Counted from the first letter of the stretch, positions 9,087 through 17,268 are shown. The stretch is 64,000 nucleotides of DNA from JAEZDC01 sp036676415 (GCA_036676415.1 JAKFCX010000007.1:12021-76020), one strand, 5' to 3'. Program-made: numbers and translations. The notes: generated by a model from the letters alone, not told the origin.

Positions 9087-9905
9087 TTATACAATGAAAC
9101 TAGCATGATTCGGGGTTTTCAGCAATGAAAGATCAGCGTCTTTATTGAATATGCCGAAAACCGTACTTCCACTTCCTGTCATTGATGCATAAAAAGCACC
9201 CTGGGCATAAAAATTATCTTTAATGATTTTGATTTCGGGATGATTTTCGAAAACAGCTTCTTCAAAATCGTTGACCAATTCACCTTTCCAGGTTTCAATT
9301 GGCTGAGCAATAATTTGCTTTATTGGTTTGGTTGGGTGTTTTGGTTGAATCTGTGAAAAGGCCCATCCTGTATTGATGTGAATTCCGGGATTGATTATAA
9401 GGAACCGGTAATTGGATAAATCTAGTTTGATGGGCGATAATTTTTCTCCTCTTCCTTCAGCAAAACTGGGTTCGTTTAAGATAAAAAACGGACAATCACT
9501 TCCAAGTTGAAGGGCATAATGGATCAGTTGATCATTTGATAAATTGAGCTGGAACTTCTCGTTCAATAACTTCAAGGTAAAAGCACCGTCTGCACTTCCT
9601 CCACCAAGTCCTGCACCCATTGGAATGGCTTTATGCAAGTGCATTTTTATGGCAGGCAGCTCCGGAAAATCATTTTTTAAAAGGTGATAAGCTTTAACGC
9701 AAAGATTGTTACTGGTATCTCCATCAATGGATAAACCGGTGCTGGTAAAATCAACTCCAGTGGTTTCGTGCTGCTGTTGAACAATCTCCAAAACATCTTT
9801 TATGGCAATAGGGTAGAAGACAGTTTCAAGATCATGAAAACCATCTGGTCTTTTGGAGATGATGTTTAATCCGAGATTGATCTTACAGTTGGGAAACGAG
9901 AGCAC
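9087..9905 (-). CDS. ispE: 4-diphosphocytidyl-2-C-methyl-D-erythritol kinase
   Basis: GHMP kinase of the non-mevalonate (MEP) isoprenoid pathway; it phosphorylates CDP-ME. The 272-aa product starts FPNCKINLGLNI (substrate-binding Lys/Asn region), has PDGFHDLETVFYPI, and carries the GHMP ATP-binding loop PMGAGLGGGSADG (about 92-104). A C-terminal GSGSTVFGIF motif completes the fold. The start is GTG: the nearby ATG at 9912 is out of frame, so GTG at 9905 is the only start that gives the family N-terminus. It follows dnaG's 5' end in the same direction; the 99-bp gap holds a short repeat. Confidence 0.95.
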   Translation of the reverse strand: MLSFPNCKINLGLNIISKRPDGFHDLETVFYPIAIKDVLEIVQQQHETTGVDFTSTGLSIDGDTSNNLCVKAYHLLKNDFPELPAIKMHLHKAIPMGAGLGGGSADGAFTLKLLNEKFQLNLSNDQLIHYALQLGSDCPFFILNEPSFAEGRGEKLSPIKLDLSNYRFLIINPGIHINTGWAFSQIQPKHPTKPIKQIIAQPIETWKGELVNDFEEAVFENHPEIKIIKDNFYAQGAFYASMTGSGSTVFGIFNKDADLSLLKTPNHASFIV

Positions 9906-9925
9906 GGTTCATGGTTATGGATAAA

Positions 9926-9960
9926 AAAAATGGGAACACGGATGACACAGATAAAATGGA
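9926..9960. repeat. Degenerate ACACGGATGACACAGAT-type repeat, copy B
   Basis: GGAACACGGATGACACAGAT followed by AAAATGGATGGTCACAGGTG. It has the same roughly 9-10-nt internal rhythm as the copies at 9047 and 58068 and lies just upstream of ispE. Confidence 0.45.
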
Positions 9961-9982
9961 TGGTCACAGGTGGACATTGATC

Positions 9983-10030
9983 AAAAAGTACAAGTGTGCG
10001 ACGCAAGGAACGATGACATGAAATACTAAG
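9983..10030 (+). repeat. Dispersed intergenic element, copy 3 (C/G form)
   Basis: AAAGTACAAGTGT precedes core GCGACGC at 9998-10004, then AAGGAACGATG. It sits between ispE and the BFN gene. Confidence 0.85.
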
Positions 10031-10039
10031 TTGGGATCA

Positions 10040-10627
10040 TCATTTTTTTCTCCGGTCAATCTCTTTTTTCAAAGCACTGGCTTTTATATAATCTTCCAGT
10101 TCTACGGCTTCGTCCAAAGCTTTTTGAAGATCTTCTATGCTCATAGCTCCCATATCACCTTCACCGGCATCAACAGTTGCTTTTTCGCCTTTCTTTTTCT
10201 TCTTGCCTTTTTCGGTGTCTTCCATTAAAATGCCTGCACTTTCTAAGATATGATCGTACGTATAAATAGGGCAGCCAAAACGAACGGCCAGGGCAAGAGC
10301 ATCGCTGGTACGGCTATCGATCTCTACCGTGTCATTTTCTGTGGTGCAGACAAGTTTTGAGTAAAAAATTCCTTCCTGCAGATCGTTGATCACAATTTCC
10401 TGTAGGTCCACTACAAAAGCATTCATGAAGTTCTTCATCAGGTCGTGTGTAAGTGGACGGCTAGGCTGCATTCTTTCCAAAGCAACAGCAATTGCCTGAG
10501 CTTCAAATCCACCAATAACAATGGGTAAACGGCGAAGACCATTTACCTCACCCAAGACCACTGCATAAGAATGTGTTTGCGTAATACTATGCGACAATGC
10601 TACTATTTCCAACTCTATTTTTCTCAT
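10040..10627 (-). CDS. Bifunctional nuclease (DUF151/BFN) domain protein with UVR motif
   Basis: The 195-aa protein begins with a BFN/DUF151 domain (about 1-135) with the landmark segments VLGEVNGLRRLPIVIGGFEA, LTHDLMKNFM and IDSRTSDALALAVRFGCPIY. After a lysine-rich linker it ends in a UvrB/UvrC-type motif (about 160-192, EDLQKALDEAVELEDYIKAS with the downstream ALKKEIDRR). This BFN-plus-UVR layout is common in Bacteroidota. DUF151 proteins have been described as nucleases in plants and by structure; the role here is inference. I chose ATG 10627 (MRKIELEIVALSH) over a start at 10645 because the domain begins there. Confidence 0.85.
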   Translation of the reverse strand: MRKIELEIVALSHSITQTHSYAVVLGEVNGLRRLPIVIGGFEAQAIAVALERMQPSRPLTHDLMKNFMNAFVVDLQEIVINDLQEGIFYSKLVCTTENDTVEIDSRTSDALALAVRFGCPIYTYDHILESAGILMEDTEKGKKKKKGEKATVDAGEGDMGAMSIEDLQKALDEAVELEDYIKASALKKEIDRRKK

Positions 10628-10699
10628 ACTGGAAGCTATCAACAAAAATAAGACCTTAGTTAATACAGAGGGCTTTATTAATTAAGTATTTATGAAGTT

Positions 10700-10755
10700 G
10701 CCGGCTGAAGTTTTTTATGGCATCGTTCCTTGTGTCACTCACTTGTGCTTGAGGA
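10700..10755 (-). repeat. Dispersed intergenic element, copy 4 (T/A form)
   Basis: On the minus strand GCACAAGTGAGTGACACAAG leads into GAACGATG. Core GTGACAC is at 10738-10732. It lies between the BFN gene and etfA. Confidence 0.85.
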
Positions 10756-10800
10756 CGTTTAGGAACAACTGAATTTAATTTGCATAATTTCCCCACCATA

Positions 10801-10828
10801 AAAAAACCGCAACAAAACTGTTGCGGCC
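10801..10828 (-). terminator. Terminator of etfBA
   Basis: Stem CCGCAACA (10807-10814) with TGTTGCGG (10819-10826), loop AAAC. On the minus strand the stem is followed by a T run, so it ends etfA transcription. Confidence 0.85.
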
Positions 10829-10853
10829 TTAATTCTCATGTGCACTATAAAGG

Positions 10854-11813
10854 CTAAATGCCTTTTAGCTTCTTGATTTCCTCTGTTAATTTAGGAACTA
10901 TTTCGAAAACATCTCCAACAATTCCATAATCTGCGGCTTTAAAGAAAGGTGCTTCCGGGTCTTTATTCACCACAACGATCACCTTACTCCTGTTTACGCC
11001 AGCCAGATGCTGAATAGCTCCTGAAATTCCTAAAGCGAAGTATAAATTCGGTGCAATCTGAATTCCTGTTTGTCCCACGTGTTCATGATGTGGTCTCCAG
11101 CCTGAATCTGCAACAGGTCGGCTACAGGCTGTAGCTGCATGGAGCACTTTTGCCAGGTCTTCCAGCATACCCCAGTTCTCAGGACCTTTAAAACCACGAC
11201 CACCACTCACCACAACTTCTGCTTCGGTCAATGGCACTTCACCTTTTACTTTATTCACAGATAGCACTTTCACTTTTGCAGCATCAGGTGTAATGCTCAA
11301 TTGATTGATTGCAGCAGATCCCTCACCTGCAATTGTTTTGTAGCTATTCGGATTGAGTGAGATCACCTTTATATCACTGTTGATGCTTACGTTAGCAAAT
11401 GCCTTAGCCGAGAAAACAGATTTCTTTACGACAAAACCGCTGTCTGTTTTAGGTAGAGCCACAGCACCAGTAACAACTCCTGCTTTTAATCTTGCGCCAA
11501 CTCTTGCAGCAACTGCTCTTCCGTTCTGGTTGTGGGAGAACACAATCACTTTAGCTCCTGTTTGGGTTGCCGCTTCGGCAATTACTTTTGCATACACTTG
11601 TGTATCCAAATTGTTCAGGCTTTCATTATTTACCTGGTGAATTTTTGTTACACCGTATTTACCAAGAGCAGCAAGATCATCATTTACTGTTCCAAGCAAT
11701 AATCCTTCAGCTGAGGTTCCCAGTTGTTTGGATATATCTGCACCATAAGTCAATGCTTCAAAAGAAGATTTTTTGATGTGGCCTTCGGAATGATCTATAA
11801 AAACTAATACCAT
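10854..11813 (-). CDS. etfA: Electron transfer flavoprotein, alpha subunit
   Basis: Alpha (FAD-binding) subunit of the ETF heterodimer that moves electrons from acyl-CoA and related dehydrogenases to the respiratory chain. The 319-aa product has an N-terminal alpha/beta domain and the C-terminal FAD-binding domain: VSGGRGFKGPENWGMLEDLA, the SRPVADSGWRPHHEHVGQTG signature, and YFALGISGAIQHLAGVNRSK, then NKDPEAPFFKAADYGIVGD. The stop is followed by a strong terminator. It is downstream of etfB, with a 183-bp gap containing two repeats, so the pair may be cotranscribed or may have an internal promoter. Confidence 0.96.
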   Translation of the reverse strand: MVLVFIDHSEGHIKKSSFEALTYGADISKQLGTSAEGLLLGTVNDDLAALGKYGVTKIHQVNNESLNNLDTQVYAKVIAEAATQTGAKVIVFSHNQNGRAVAARVGARLKAGVVTGAVALPKTDSGFVVKKSVFSAKAFANVSINSDIKVISLNPNSYKTIAGEGSAAINQLSITPDAAKVKVLSVNKVKGEVPLTEAEVVVSGGRGFKGPENWGMLEDLAKVLHAATACSRPVADSGWRPHHEHVGQTGIQIAPNLYFALGISGAIQHLAGVNRSKVIVVVNKDPEAPFFKAADYGIVGDVFEIVPKLTEEIKKLKGI

Positions 11814-11818
11814 ATGAG

Positions 11819-11850
11819 TTTATAGTTTATGGTTTATAGTTTGGAGTTCT
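11819..11850. repeat. Short tandem TTTATAGT/TTTATGGT words
   Basis: Three imperfect 9-10-bp units (GTTTATAGT, TTATGGT, TTATAGT) directly upstream of etfA. The complementary word ACTATAAAC recurs at about 11987-11996, so the two could pair across the etfB-etfA gap. Confidence 0.5.
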
Positions 11851-11907
11851 TCAAACTTAAACCTGTTGATTTTTATTTAGAAACCCAGCCAATGCTGAGT
11901 AAAGAAC

Positions 11908-11962
11908 TAAAAGTACAAGAGTGCGACGCAACGATGTTTAATAGTAGCAATAGTGATAGGTT
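11908..11962 (+). repeat. Dispersed intergenic element, copy 5 (C/G form)
   Basis: AAAGTACAAGAGT precedes core GCGACGC at 11923-11929; the tail is AACGATG then AATAGTAGCAATAG. It is one of the best full-length copies and lies between etfA and etfB. Confidence 0.9.
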
Positions 11963-11996
11963 TCTAACTGCAAACCCAAAACTGAAAACTATAAAC

Positions 11997-12740
11997 TTAG
12001 ATCGCCTTCGCTTCTTCATGTAATAACCTAACGAGTTCCGCAACATTATCTGCAGGCACGAGTTTTACACCAGCTTTTGGTGGAGGTGTTTCATAACTCA
12101 CTACACTTGTCAATGCATCAATTGCAGCAGGCTCAACTACTTTCAAAGGTTTTGTTCTGGCTGCCATAATGCCTCTCATGTTCGGAATACGCTGATCGGC
12201 CATTCCTTTCTGGCAACTGATCACTGCTGGAAGTGAGACTTCATTCACTTCTTCTCCACCTTCGATCTCACGATTAACGGTAGCAGTTGTGCCATTCAGT
12301 TCAAACTTGGTGGCCAATGAAATATAAGGCAAGTCTAACAACTCAGCTACCATTCCACCAACTGATGAACTATTGAAATCGATTGTTTCTTTACCGGTAA
12401 ACACAAGATCATAACCACCTTGTTTGGCCACTTCAGCTATTTGTGCGGCAATAAAATAACGGTCATCACTTTGAGCATTGATACGAATAGCCTCATCACC
12501 ACCCAAAGCCAGTGCTTTACGAATGATAGGTTCAACATCAGCTCCACCAACAGTCACAAGGTGCAACCCAATCGAGGCATCTTTTTCTTTCAGCTCAATA
12601 GCTCTTACCAAAGCATACCATTCATCATAAGGATTAATGATCCATTGCACACCAGCTTCATCAAACTTTGTATTGCCGTCTTTGAAAGCAATCCTTGAAG
12701 TTGTATCGGGTGTCTTCGAAATGCAAACTAATATCTTCAT
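11997..12740 (-). CDS. etfB: Electron transfer flavoprotein, beta subunit
   Basis: Beta (AMP-binding) subunit of ETF. The 247-aa product starts MKILVCISKTPDTTSRIAF and continues with the NPYDEWYALVRAIELKE segment. The AMP-loop region is DLVFTGKETIDFNSSSVGGM with the following VAELLDLPYIS, and the recognition loop is the VSLPAVISCQKGMADQRIPN region. It lies upstream of etfA in the same direction. A TAnnTTTG box and a 5' hairpin sit just before the start codon. Confidence 0.96.
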   Translation of the reverse strand: MKILVCISKTPDTTSRIAFKDGNTKFDEAGVQWIINPYDEWYALVRAIELKEKDASIGLHLVTVGGADVEPIIRKALALGGDEAIRINAQSDDRYFIAAQIAEVAKQGGYDLVFTGKETIDFNSSSVGGMVAELLDLPYISLATKFELNGTTATVNREIEGGEEVNEVSLPAVISCQKGMADQRIPNMRGIMAARTKPLKVVEPAAIDALTSVVSYETPPPKAGVKLVPADNVAELVRLLHEEAKAI

Positions 12741-12750
12741 GAATTCAAAT

Positions 12751-12770
12751 TTAGTTGTTTATGCAACTAA
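12751..12770 (-). promoter_or_regulatory. 5'-leader hairpin of etfB
   Basis: Perfect 7-bp inverted repeat TTAGTTG/CAACTAA with a 6-nt loop, ending 10 nt before the etfB ATG. With the -7 box at 12784-12777, the mRNA would begin almost at the hairpin, which could affect stability or translation. Confidence 0.4.
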
Positions 12771-12776
12771 GCGACG

Positions 12777-12784
12777 CAAATATA
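12777..12784 (-). promoter_or_regulatory. -7 promoter box of etfB
   Basis: On the minus strand TATATTTG, a full TAnnTTTG match, 36 nt before the etfB ATG. A -33 TTG at standard spacing is not visible. Confidence 0.45.
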
Positions 12785-12872
12785 AGAGAGCTTTTTATAA
12801 AACCGTCGTAGGTTTTTGAATTTACTTTGATCGTATTACTCACCTGAACACCATCATTTCGTGGCATCTGTT

Positions 12873-12880
12873 TAGCTTTG
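12873..12880 (+). promoter_or_regulatory. -7 box of the TPR gene, possibly leaderless
   Basis: TAGCTTTG is a full TAnnTTTG match ending exactly 4 nt before the ATG at 12885. Confidence 0.45.
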
Positions 12881-12884
12881 TCGT

Positions 12885-13196
12885 ATGGAAAGAATTCAAA
12901 AGCTGCAGGAATTTCTCAAGGCTAGTCCGAATGACAATTTTCTAAAACATGCCCTGGCTTTAGAGTACATCAAGCTAAACGATGATGCGAGAGCTAAAGA
13001 GCTGTTTATTGAAATCCTTTCCAATTCTCCTGATTATATTGGAAGTTACTATCATCTTGCCAAACTACTAGAGCGGACAGGTGAGACTGAAGCAGCTATT
13101 CAGTGGTATGAAAAAGGAATGACCGCTGCAAAAGAAGTGAAAGATCAACATTCGTATAATGAATTACAGGCGGCTTATGAGGATTTGACATTTTAA
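12885..13196 (+). CDS. Small tetratricopeptide-repeat protein
   Basis: A 103-aa cytoplasmic protein made of about two to three TPR units: an N-terminal LKASPNDNFLKHALALEYIK unit, then AKELFIEILSNSPDYIGSYY, then a YHLAKLLERTGETEAAIQWY unit followed by EKGM. TPRs bind partner proteins; the partner cannot be deduced. It is divergent from etfB with 144 bp between them. There is no other in-frame start codon near the N-terminus, so the ATG directly behind the -7 box is the likely start. Confidence 0.85.
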   Translation: MERIQKLQEFLKASPNDNFLKHALALEYIKLNDDARAKELFIEILSNSPDYIGSYYHLAKLLERTGETEAAIQWYEKGMTAAKEVKDQHSYNELQAAYEDLTF

Positions 13197-13258
13197 TAAT
13201 CATTTGTGCTCATTCGGTCAGATCCATATAAAACAAAAACCCCTGTAAAAACAAGGGT

Positions 13259-13317
13259 AGTTTAGGGAAATCTCCCTATGGCTTTGCAAAAAAATTTAAT
13301 AGCCATTTGGCTAAACT
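13259..13317 (+). other. Structured intergenic segment (nested inverted repeats)
   Basis: Between the TPR gene and the acidic-protein gene (284 bp without a gene). AGTTTAG (13259-13265) pairs with CTAAACT (13311-13317). Inside are TAGGGA/TCCCTA (13263-13268 with 13273-13278) and ATGGCT/AGCCAT (13278-13283 with 13301-13306). The outer stem and the TAGGGA stem compete. A weak, mismatched hairpin with no T run lies just before (about 13239-13258). It could be a small RNA, a leader or a binding site. Confidence 0.35.
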
Positions 13318-13480
13318 GGTTCTAAGCATTTATGTTTTGGGAATTGGTTTGTAGGAAGTATGGTACAAATCTAACCCAGGTTTTGCAAAAAATAAGTCAA
13401 AGCATTGGTAAGGGCTTGCAAATGTTTATGGCTCCATTATTGAGAATTACAGTGTATTACTCATTATTAAATTATTCCTT

Positions 13481-13729
13481 ATGCCAGGGCCAAAAGACAA
13501 AAACTCACCACAGGACGATGATCTGCTAAAAGACGATCTTGACCAGGACATAGAAGCCGATGGGGTTGACGATGAAGAATTAGACGGTACTGATGACGCT
13601 GACGAGGATGAAGATTTTGATGAAACTGAAGTAGAGGTTGAAGCAGAACCTGAAGACATTACTGAAGAAGACCTTGAGGATCTGGACGGACTTGATGACG
13701 ATGAAGAGGAAGAAGATGATGATCTGTAG
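13481..13729 (+). CDS. Very acidic small protein, function unknown
   Basis: An 82-aa protein in which well over half of the residues are Asp or Glu, with no aromatic core and no Cys. It is predicted to be disordered. It starts MPGPKDKNSPQDDDLLKDDL and ends in a run of acidic residues. It is followed 11 bp later by a strong terminator, which supports it being a real gene. The opposite strand gives a Ser-rich reading frame, which is an artefact of GAY/GAR codons. Possible roles such as a histone-like or ribosome mimic, metal buffer or chaperone are speculation; I do not recognise a family. Confidence 0.7.
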   Translation: MPGPKDKNSPQDDDLLKDDLDQDIEADGVDDEELDGTDDADEDEDFDETEVEVEAEPEDITEEDLEDLDGLDDDEEEEDDDL

Positions 13730-13740
13730 TCATTAAAAGA

Positions 13741-13770
13741 AAAAGAGCAGTAAACACTGCTCTTTTTTTG
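13741..13770 (+). terminator. Terminator after the acidic-protein gene
   Basis: An 11-bp perfect stem AAAAGAGCAGT/ACTGCTCTTTT with loop AAAC and seven or more T. It may act on both strands because the A run on the left becomes a T run for the convergent gene at 13799. Confidence 0.9.
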
Positions 13771-13798
13771 TTTCGATATGTCATACGATTTGAAACTA

Positions 13799-14995
13799 TC
13801 ACTTTCCTTCCTGCGAAGAAGGTTTACAATCTATAATCACTACAGCATTTTTTTGTTCAGTAGAAGTAATCGTTACTTCATGACGTTGTTTACCAACGGT
13901 AATCACCATTAAAGCTGTATTTGGAGGTATAGAACCAAGATTCTCAGCAACCATCACAAATTCATTTCTTGGTTTGTTTTGATCAACCTTTATCCTGAAT
14001 GTGAGGGGCTGGTGACACAATCTCTTTTTAACCGCAACAGCGTGTTTGTTGTGGTATACCGTGATTGTATCATCATCTATCTGCCCATTATCAAAGAGTT
14101 CAATTACTATTTCATCACCTTCGGCCTGTATTACCTTGGCTATCTTATTTTCCCGCTCAAGTAATACCCTGGGAATATTTCTTTTTGGTTCTTCCATTGG
14201 CTTGACGATCACCTCATCAATCTTCTTTGGTGTAGAAGGTACATCTACCTTAGGAGGATCTTTCTTTACAATTTCTTCCTTTTTTATTGGCTTGCGTTTA
14301 TCCGTAACTACCACCTTGGGAGCTGGTTTTTTGGGTTCTTTTTTAATAACCTTGGGAGTCGTTTTTGTAACAGGTGGATTCTTTTTTAAAGTCTCGAATT
14401 CTTTTACAAATTCTTCTTTATAGAAATCACTTTCCGGCACCTTCTCAAGATACACTCTACCACTTCCACAATCCGTTTTGGTAGCAAGATTTACACTGGT
14501 AAATGTTCCTTCAAGAATTTGTGTATTACCTACTTTGCTGTATTCAAGATAGCAGGTCATTAAACACGCCTCACCGCCAGACATCTTTACTTCAATCAGC
14601 TTATTTTCTTTTAAAACCAGGTTTTTTGTTGAGGGAGTATACATTCCAGCCAGGTTTGCTTTGCCATAAAATACAGTGGTTTTATAAGAGTAAGTCACTC
14701 CTTTAATGCCATTATTATTTAACTGGCCAATCTGAACTTCATAACGATATTTCTCCTGGAAAAACCCCATTCCCGAAGTAAAAAAACCACGCCACACACC
14801 GGAAATAGGAGATGAAGCAGCAATCGCAAGGGGATTATTTTGCTCCCTTTCTGCTTCAGGTTTTGAACTGGATTTTGTTGATGCAGATCCTGTTTTTTTT
14901 GATGTAGCATTACCACCCTTACCCACATTTGGTTGTGCGTATGAGATCAAAGAAATAAGCAGTAAGTATAGAAAGCAGGTATACTTCAACTTCAT
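13799..14995 (-). CDS. Secreted two-domain protein, function unknown
   Basis: The 398-aa product has a clear signal peptide (MKLKYTCFLYLLLISLISYA, cut before QPNVG). An N-terminal domain (about 60-195) begins ISGVWRGFFTSGMGFFQEKY. A Lys/Pro-rich linker (about 215-270) follows, and then a C-terminal beta domain (about 280-390) with the segment ELFDNGQIDDDTITVYHNK and ENLGSIPPNTALMVI. The C-terminal module recurs in secreted Bacteroidota proteins as I remember them, but I know no function. It is convergent with the acidic-protein gene. Confidence 0.8.
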   Translation of the reverse strand: MKLKYTCFLYLLLISLISYAQPNVGKGGNATSKKTGSASTKSSSKPEAEREQNNPLAIAASSPISGVWRGFFTSGMGFFQEKYRYEVQIGQLNNNGIKGVTYSYKTTVFYGKANLAGMYTPSTKNLVLKENKLIEVKMSGGEACLMTCYLEYSKVGNTQILEGTFTSVNLATKTDCGSGRVYLEKVPESDFYKEEFVKEFETLKKNPPVTKTTPKVIKKEPKKPAPKVVVTDKRKPIKKEEIVKKDPPKVDVPSTPKKIDEVIVKPMEEPKRNIPRVLLERENKIAKVIQAEGDEIVIELFDNGQIDDDTITVYHNKHAVAVKKRLCHQPLTFRIKVDQNKPRNEFVMVAENLGSIPPNTALMVITVGKQRHEVTITSTEQKNAVVIIDCKPSSQEGK

Positions 14996-15079
14996 AGGGC
15001 AAATCTAACCCTGCAATATAGTACATGCTGATAATAAAGCGTTAAGGTTTACCTGTGGCAGATTAGAGTTTTATAATGT

Positions 15080-15135
15080 GGGCTTCAGGTCCTTGAATGA
15101 ACTTGTGTTGTGTCACTCACTGCAGCGTTCTGTTT
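15080..15135 (-). repeat. Dispersed intergenic element, copy 6 (T/A form)
   Basis: Minus strand: CTGCAGTGAGTGACACAACA, core GTGACAC at 15116-15110. The leading GTACAAG is degenerate here. It lies between the secreted-protein gene and thrS. Confidence 0.7.
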
Positions 15136-15198
15136 TCATGGCAACTTGAGCAGTTTGAATAATCTGTTTCTTTCTATTTAAGTCTGCTGCTCATTTGT

Positions 15199-15206
15199 TA
15201 CTTTTG
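15199..15206 (+). promoter_or_regulatory. -7 promoter box of thrS
   Basis: TACTTTTG, full TAnnTTTG match, 29 nt before the thrS ATG. The leader includes AAGGAG about 13 nt from the start codon. Confidence 0.45.
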
Positions 15207-15235
15207 TCGCCTTAAATCAAGGAGAACAAAGGTTT

Positions 15236-17173
15236 ATGATCAATATTCAGTTTCCGGATGGTGCGGTAAGGCAATATGAAAAAGGTACATCAGCCTTAGA
15301 TATTGCAAAATCAATCAGCGAGGGATTAGCAAGGAAAATTTTAGCTGCAACGGTGAATGGACAAGTCGTTGATGCAACGAGACCGATCTATGAAGATGCA
15401 ACGTTAAAGTTGCTGACATGGGATGATTCAGATGGAAAAAACACCTTCTGGCATTCTTCTGCCCACCTGATGGCGGAAGCAGTGGAAAGTATGTTTCCCG
15501 GTGTAAAATTCTGGGTAGGTCCTGCTTTGGACAGGGGATTTTATTATGATATGGATCTTGGTGGAAAGCAAATCACTGAAGATGATCTGCGAATTCTCGA
15601 AAAGAAAATGAATGAACTGGCGAAGCAGAATAATTCATATCAACGAAAAGAAATCTCAAAAGCAGATGCTGTAAAATATTTTGAAGAGAAAGGAGACGAG
15701 TACAAACTTGATCTCTTACAAAACCTGAATGATGGTGAAATTACATTCTACACTCAAGGTCAATTTACTGACTTGTGTCGTGGGCCACATATTCCTTCAA
15801 CCGGTACCATCAAAGCAATAAAGCTTACCAGCATTGCCGGTGCCTATTGGAAAGGAGATGAAAAAAATAAAATGCTCACCCGTTTGTATGGTATCACATT
15901 TCCTAATCAGAAAGAATTAGATGAATACTTATTGATGCTGGAAGAAGCAAAGAAAAGAGATCATCGCAAACTGGGTAAAGAGCTGAGCATTTATACAATG
16001 GATGATGATGTTGGTCAGGGTCTCATCATGTGGTTACCGAATGGAACAATCATCATCGAAGAGTTGGAAAAACTAGCGAAAGAAACTGAGGAGGAAGCTG
16101 GGTATAAAAGAGTGGTTACTCCACATATTGCCAAGGAAAGTATGTACCTCACGAGTGGTCACTTACCTTATTATGCCGATAGTATGTATCCTCCGATGGA
16201 ATTGGAAGGGGAGAAGTACTACTTACGGTCAATGAACTGTCCGCACCATCACAAAATATTTGCAGCAGAACCAAAGAGCTATCGTGATCTTCCGTATCGT
16301 GTGGCAGAATATGGAACTGTTTATCGTTATGAGCAAAGTGGTGAGTTGTTTGGCCTGATGAGGGTTCGTTGTTTGCACATGAACGATGCTCATATTTACT
16401 GCACAAAAGAACAATTTGCAGCTGAGTTCAGGGCAGTGAATGATATGTACATTAAGTACTTCAAGATATTCGGGGTTGACAAATATGTGATGAGGCTTTC
16501 ACTTCACTCGAAAGAAAAGCTTGGGGTAAAATATGTGAATGAACCGGAGCTTTGGTTAGAAACGGAAGCAATGGTAAGAGAAGTAATGACTGAAGCCGGA
16601 ATTCCTTTTGTTGAAGTACAGGATGAAGCAGCCTTTTATGGTCCGAAAATAGATGTGCAGATATTCAGTGTGATTGGCAGAGAGTTTACCTTAGCTACCA
16701 ACCAGGTAGATTTTTCCCAGGGAAGAAGCTTCAAATTGAATTATACAACTGCTGATAATACTTCAGAAACACCATTGATCATTCACAGGGCACCACTAGG
16801 TACGCATGAACGATTCATCGGCTTTTTGTTGGAACATTATGCAGGAAAGCTTCCTGTCTGGTTATCGCCGGTGCAGGTAAAAATTCTGCCGATCAGTGAA
16901 AAGTTTATTCCGTATTGCGAGGAAGTGAAGAAGCAACTCAGAAAAGCGGGTGTAAGAGTAGAAATTGATGAAAGAAACGAGAAGATCGGTAAGAAAATAC
17001 GCGAAGCTGAGTTAGGAAGAATTCCATACATGGCTGTAGTGGGTGAAAAAGAAATGGCTGAGAACAAACTGGCACTGAGGCGACAAGGAAAAGGTGACAT
17101 CGGTGTGCAATCGGTAGAGGAGTTTCTGAATCTGATCGTAGAAGAAATTAGGGAAAGGAAATCAGGAGAATAG
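15236..17173 (+). CDS. thrS: Threonine--tRNA ligase
   Basis: Class II aminoacyl-tRNA synthetase that charges tRNA-Thr and edits Ser-tRNA. The 645-aa length is standard. Domains: TGS (about 1-62), editing domain with the HSSAHLMAEAV metal-site motif (about 73-83), the catalytic core with class II motif 2 (AEYGTVYRYEQSGELFGLMR), the zinc-site Cys in MNCPHHHKIF, motif 3 (IIHRAPLGTHERFIGFLLEH), and the C-terminal anticodon-binding domain. It is followed by infC at 194 bp, the usual thrS-infC order. Confidence 0.97.
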   Translation: MINIQFPDGAVRQYEKGTSALDIAKSISEGLARKILAATVNGQVVDATRPIYEDATLKLLTWDDSDGKNTFWHSSAHLMAEAVESMFPGVKFWVGPALDRGFYYDMDLGGKQITEDDLRILEKKMNELAKQNNSYQRKEISKADAVKYFEEKGDEYKLDLLQNLNDGEITFYTQGQFTDLCRGPHIPSTGTIKAIKLTSIAGAYWKGDEKNKMLTRLYGITFPNQKELDEYLLMLEEAKKRDHRKLGKELSIYTMDDDVGQGLIMWLPNGTIIIEELEKLAKETEEEAGYKRVVTPHIAKESMYLTSGHLPYYADSMYPPMELEGEKYYLRSMNCPHHHKIFAAEPKSYRDLPYRVAEYGTVYRYEQSGELFGLMRVRCLHMNDAHIYCTKEQFAAEFRAVNDMYIKYFKIFGVDKYVMRLSLHSKEKLGVKYVNEPELWLETEAMVREVMTEAGIPFVEVQDEAAFYGPKIDVQIFSVIGREFTLATNQVDFSQGRSFKLNYTTADNTSETPLIIHRAPLGTHERFIGFLLEHYAGKLPVWLSPVQVKILPISEKFIPYCEEVKKQLRKAGVRVEIDERNEKIGKKIREAELGRIPYMAVVGEKEMAENKLALRRQGKGDIGVQSVEEFLNLIVEEIRERKSGE

Positions 17174-17182
17174 ACTATTTTT

Positions 17183-17265
17183 AAGGCAAAAGTGAAAAGT
17201 CAAAAGTGAAACTGATGCTGAAGTTTTGAATTTTTACTTTTAGATTTTGACTTTGTTAAACGTCG
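17183..17265. repeat. AAGTCAAAAGT-type inverted word repeat
   Basis: AAAGTGAAAAGTCAAAAGTG (from about 17189) faces ACTTTTAGATTTTGACTT (about 17237-17254); AAGTCAAAA and TTTTGACTT are inverted copies. Non-coding, between thrS and infC. Confidence 0.5.
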
Positions 17266-17268
17266 AAC

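Noticed and set aside
12771..12779. GCGACGCAA, a possible 15th copy of the dispersed element
   Set aside because: Only nine bases match and the flanking GTACAAG and tail are missing; it overlaps the etfB promoter (TATATTTG on the minus strand), which is a simpler explanation.
13332..13529. 65-aa reading frame upstream of and into the acidic-protein gene
   Set aside because: No recognisable features, overlaps the structured gap and the better-supported gene; the terminator supports the acidic gene instead.
13447..13659. Ser-rich reading frame opposite the acidic-protein gene
   Set aside because: GAT/GAA-type codons read on the other strand give Ser/Ser-like runs; it is an artefact.
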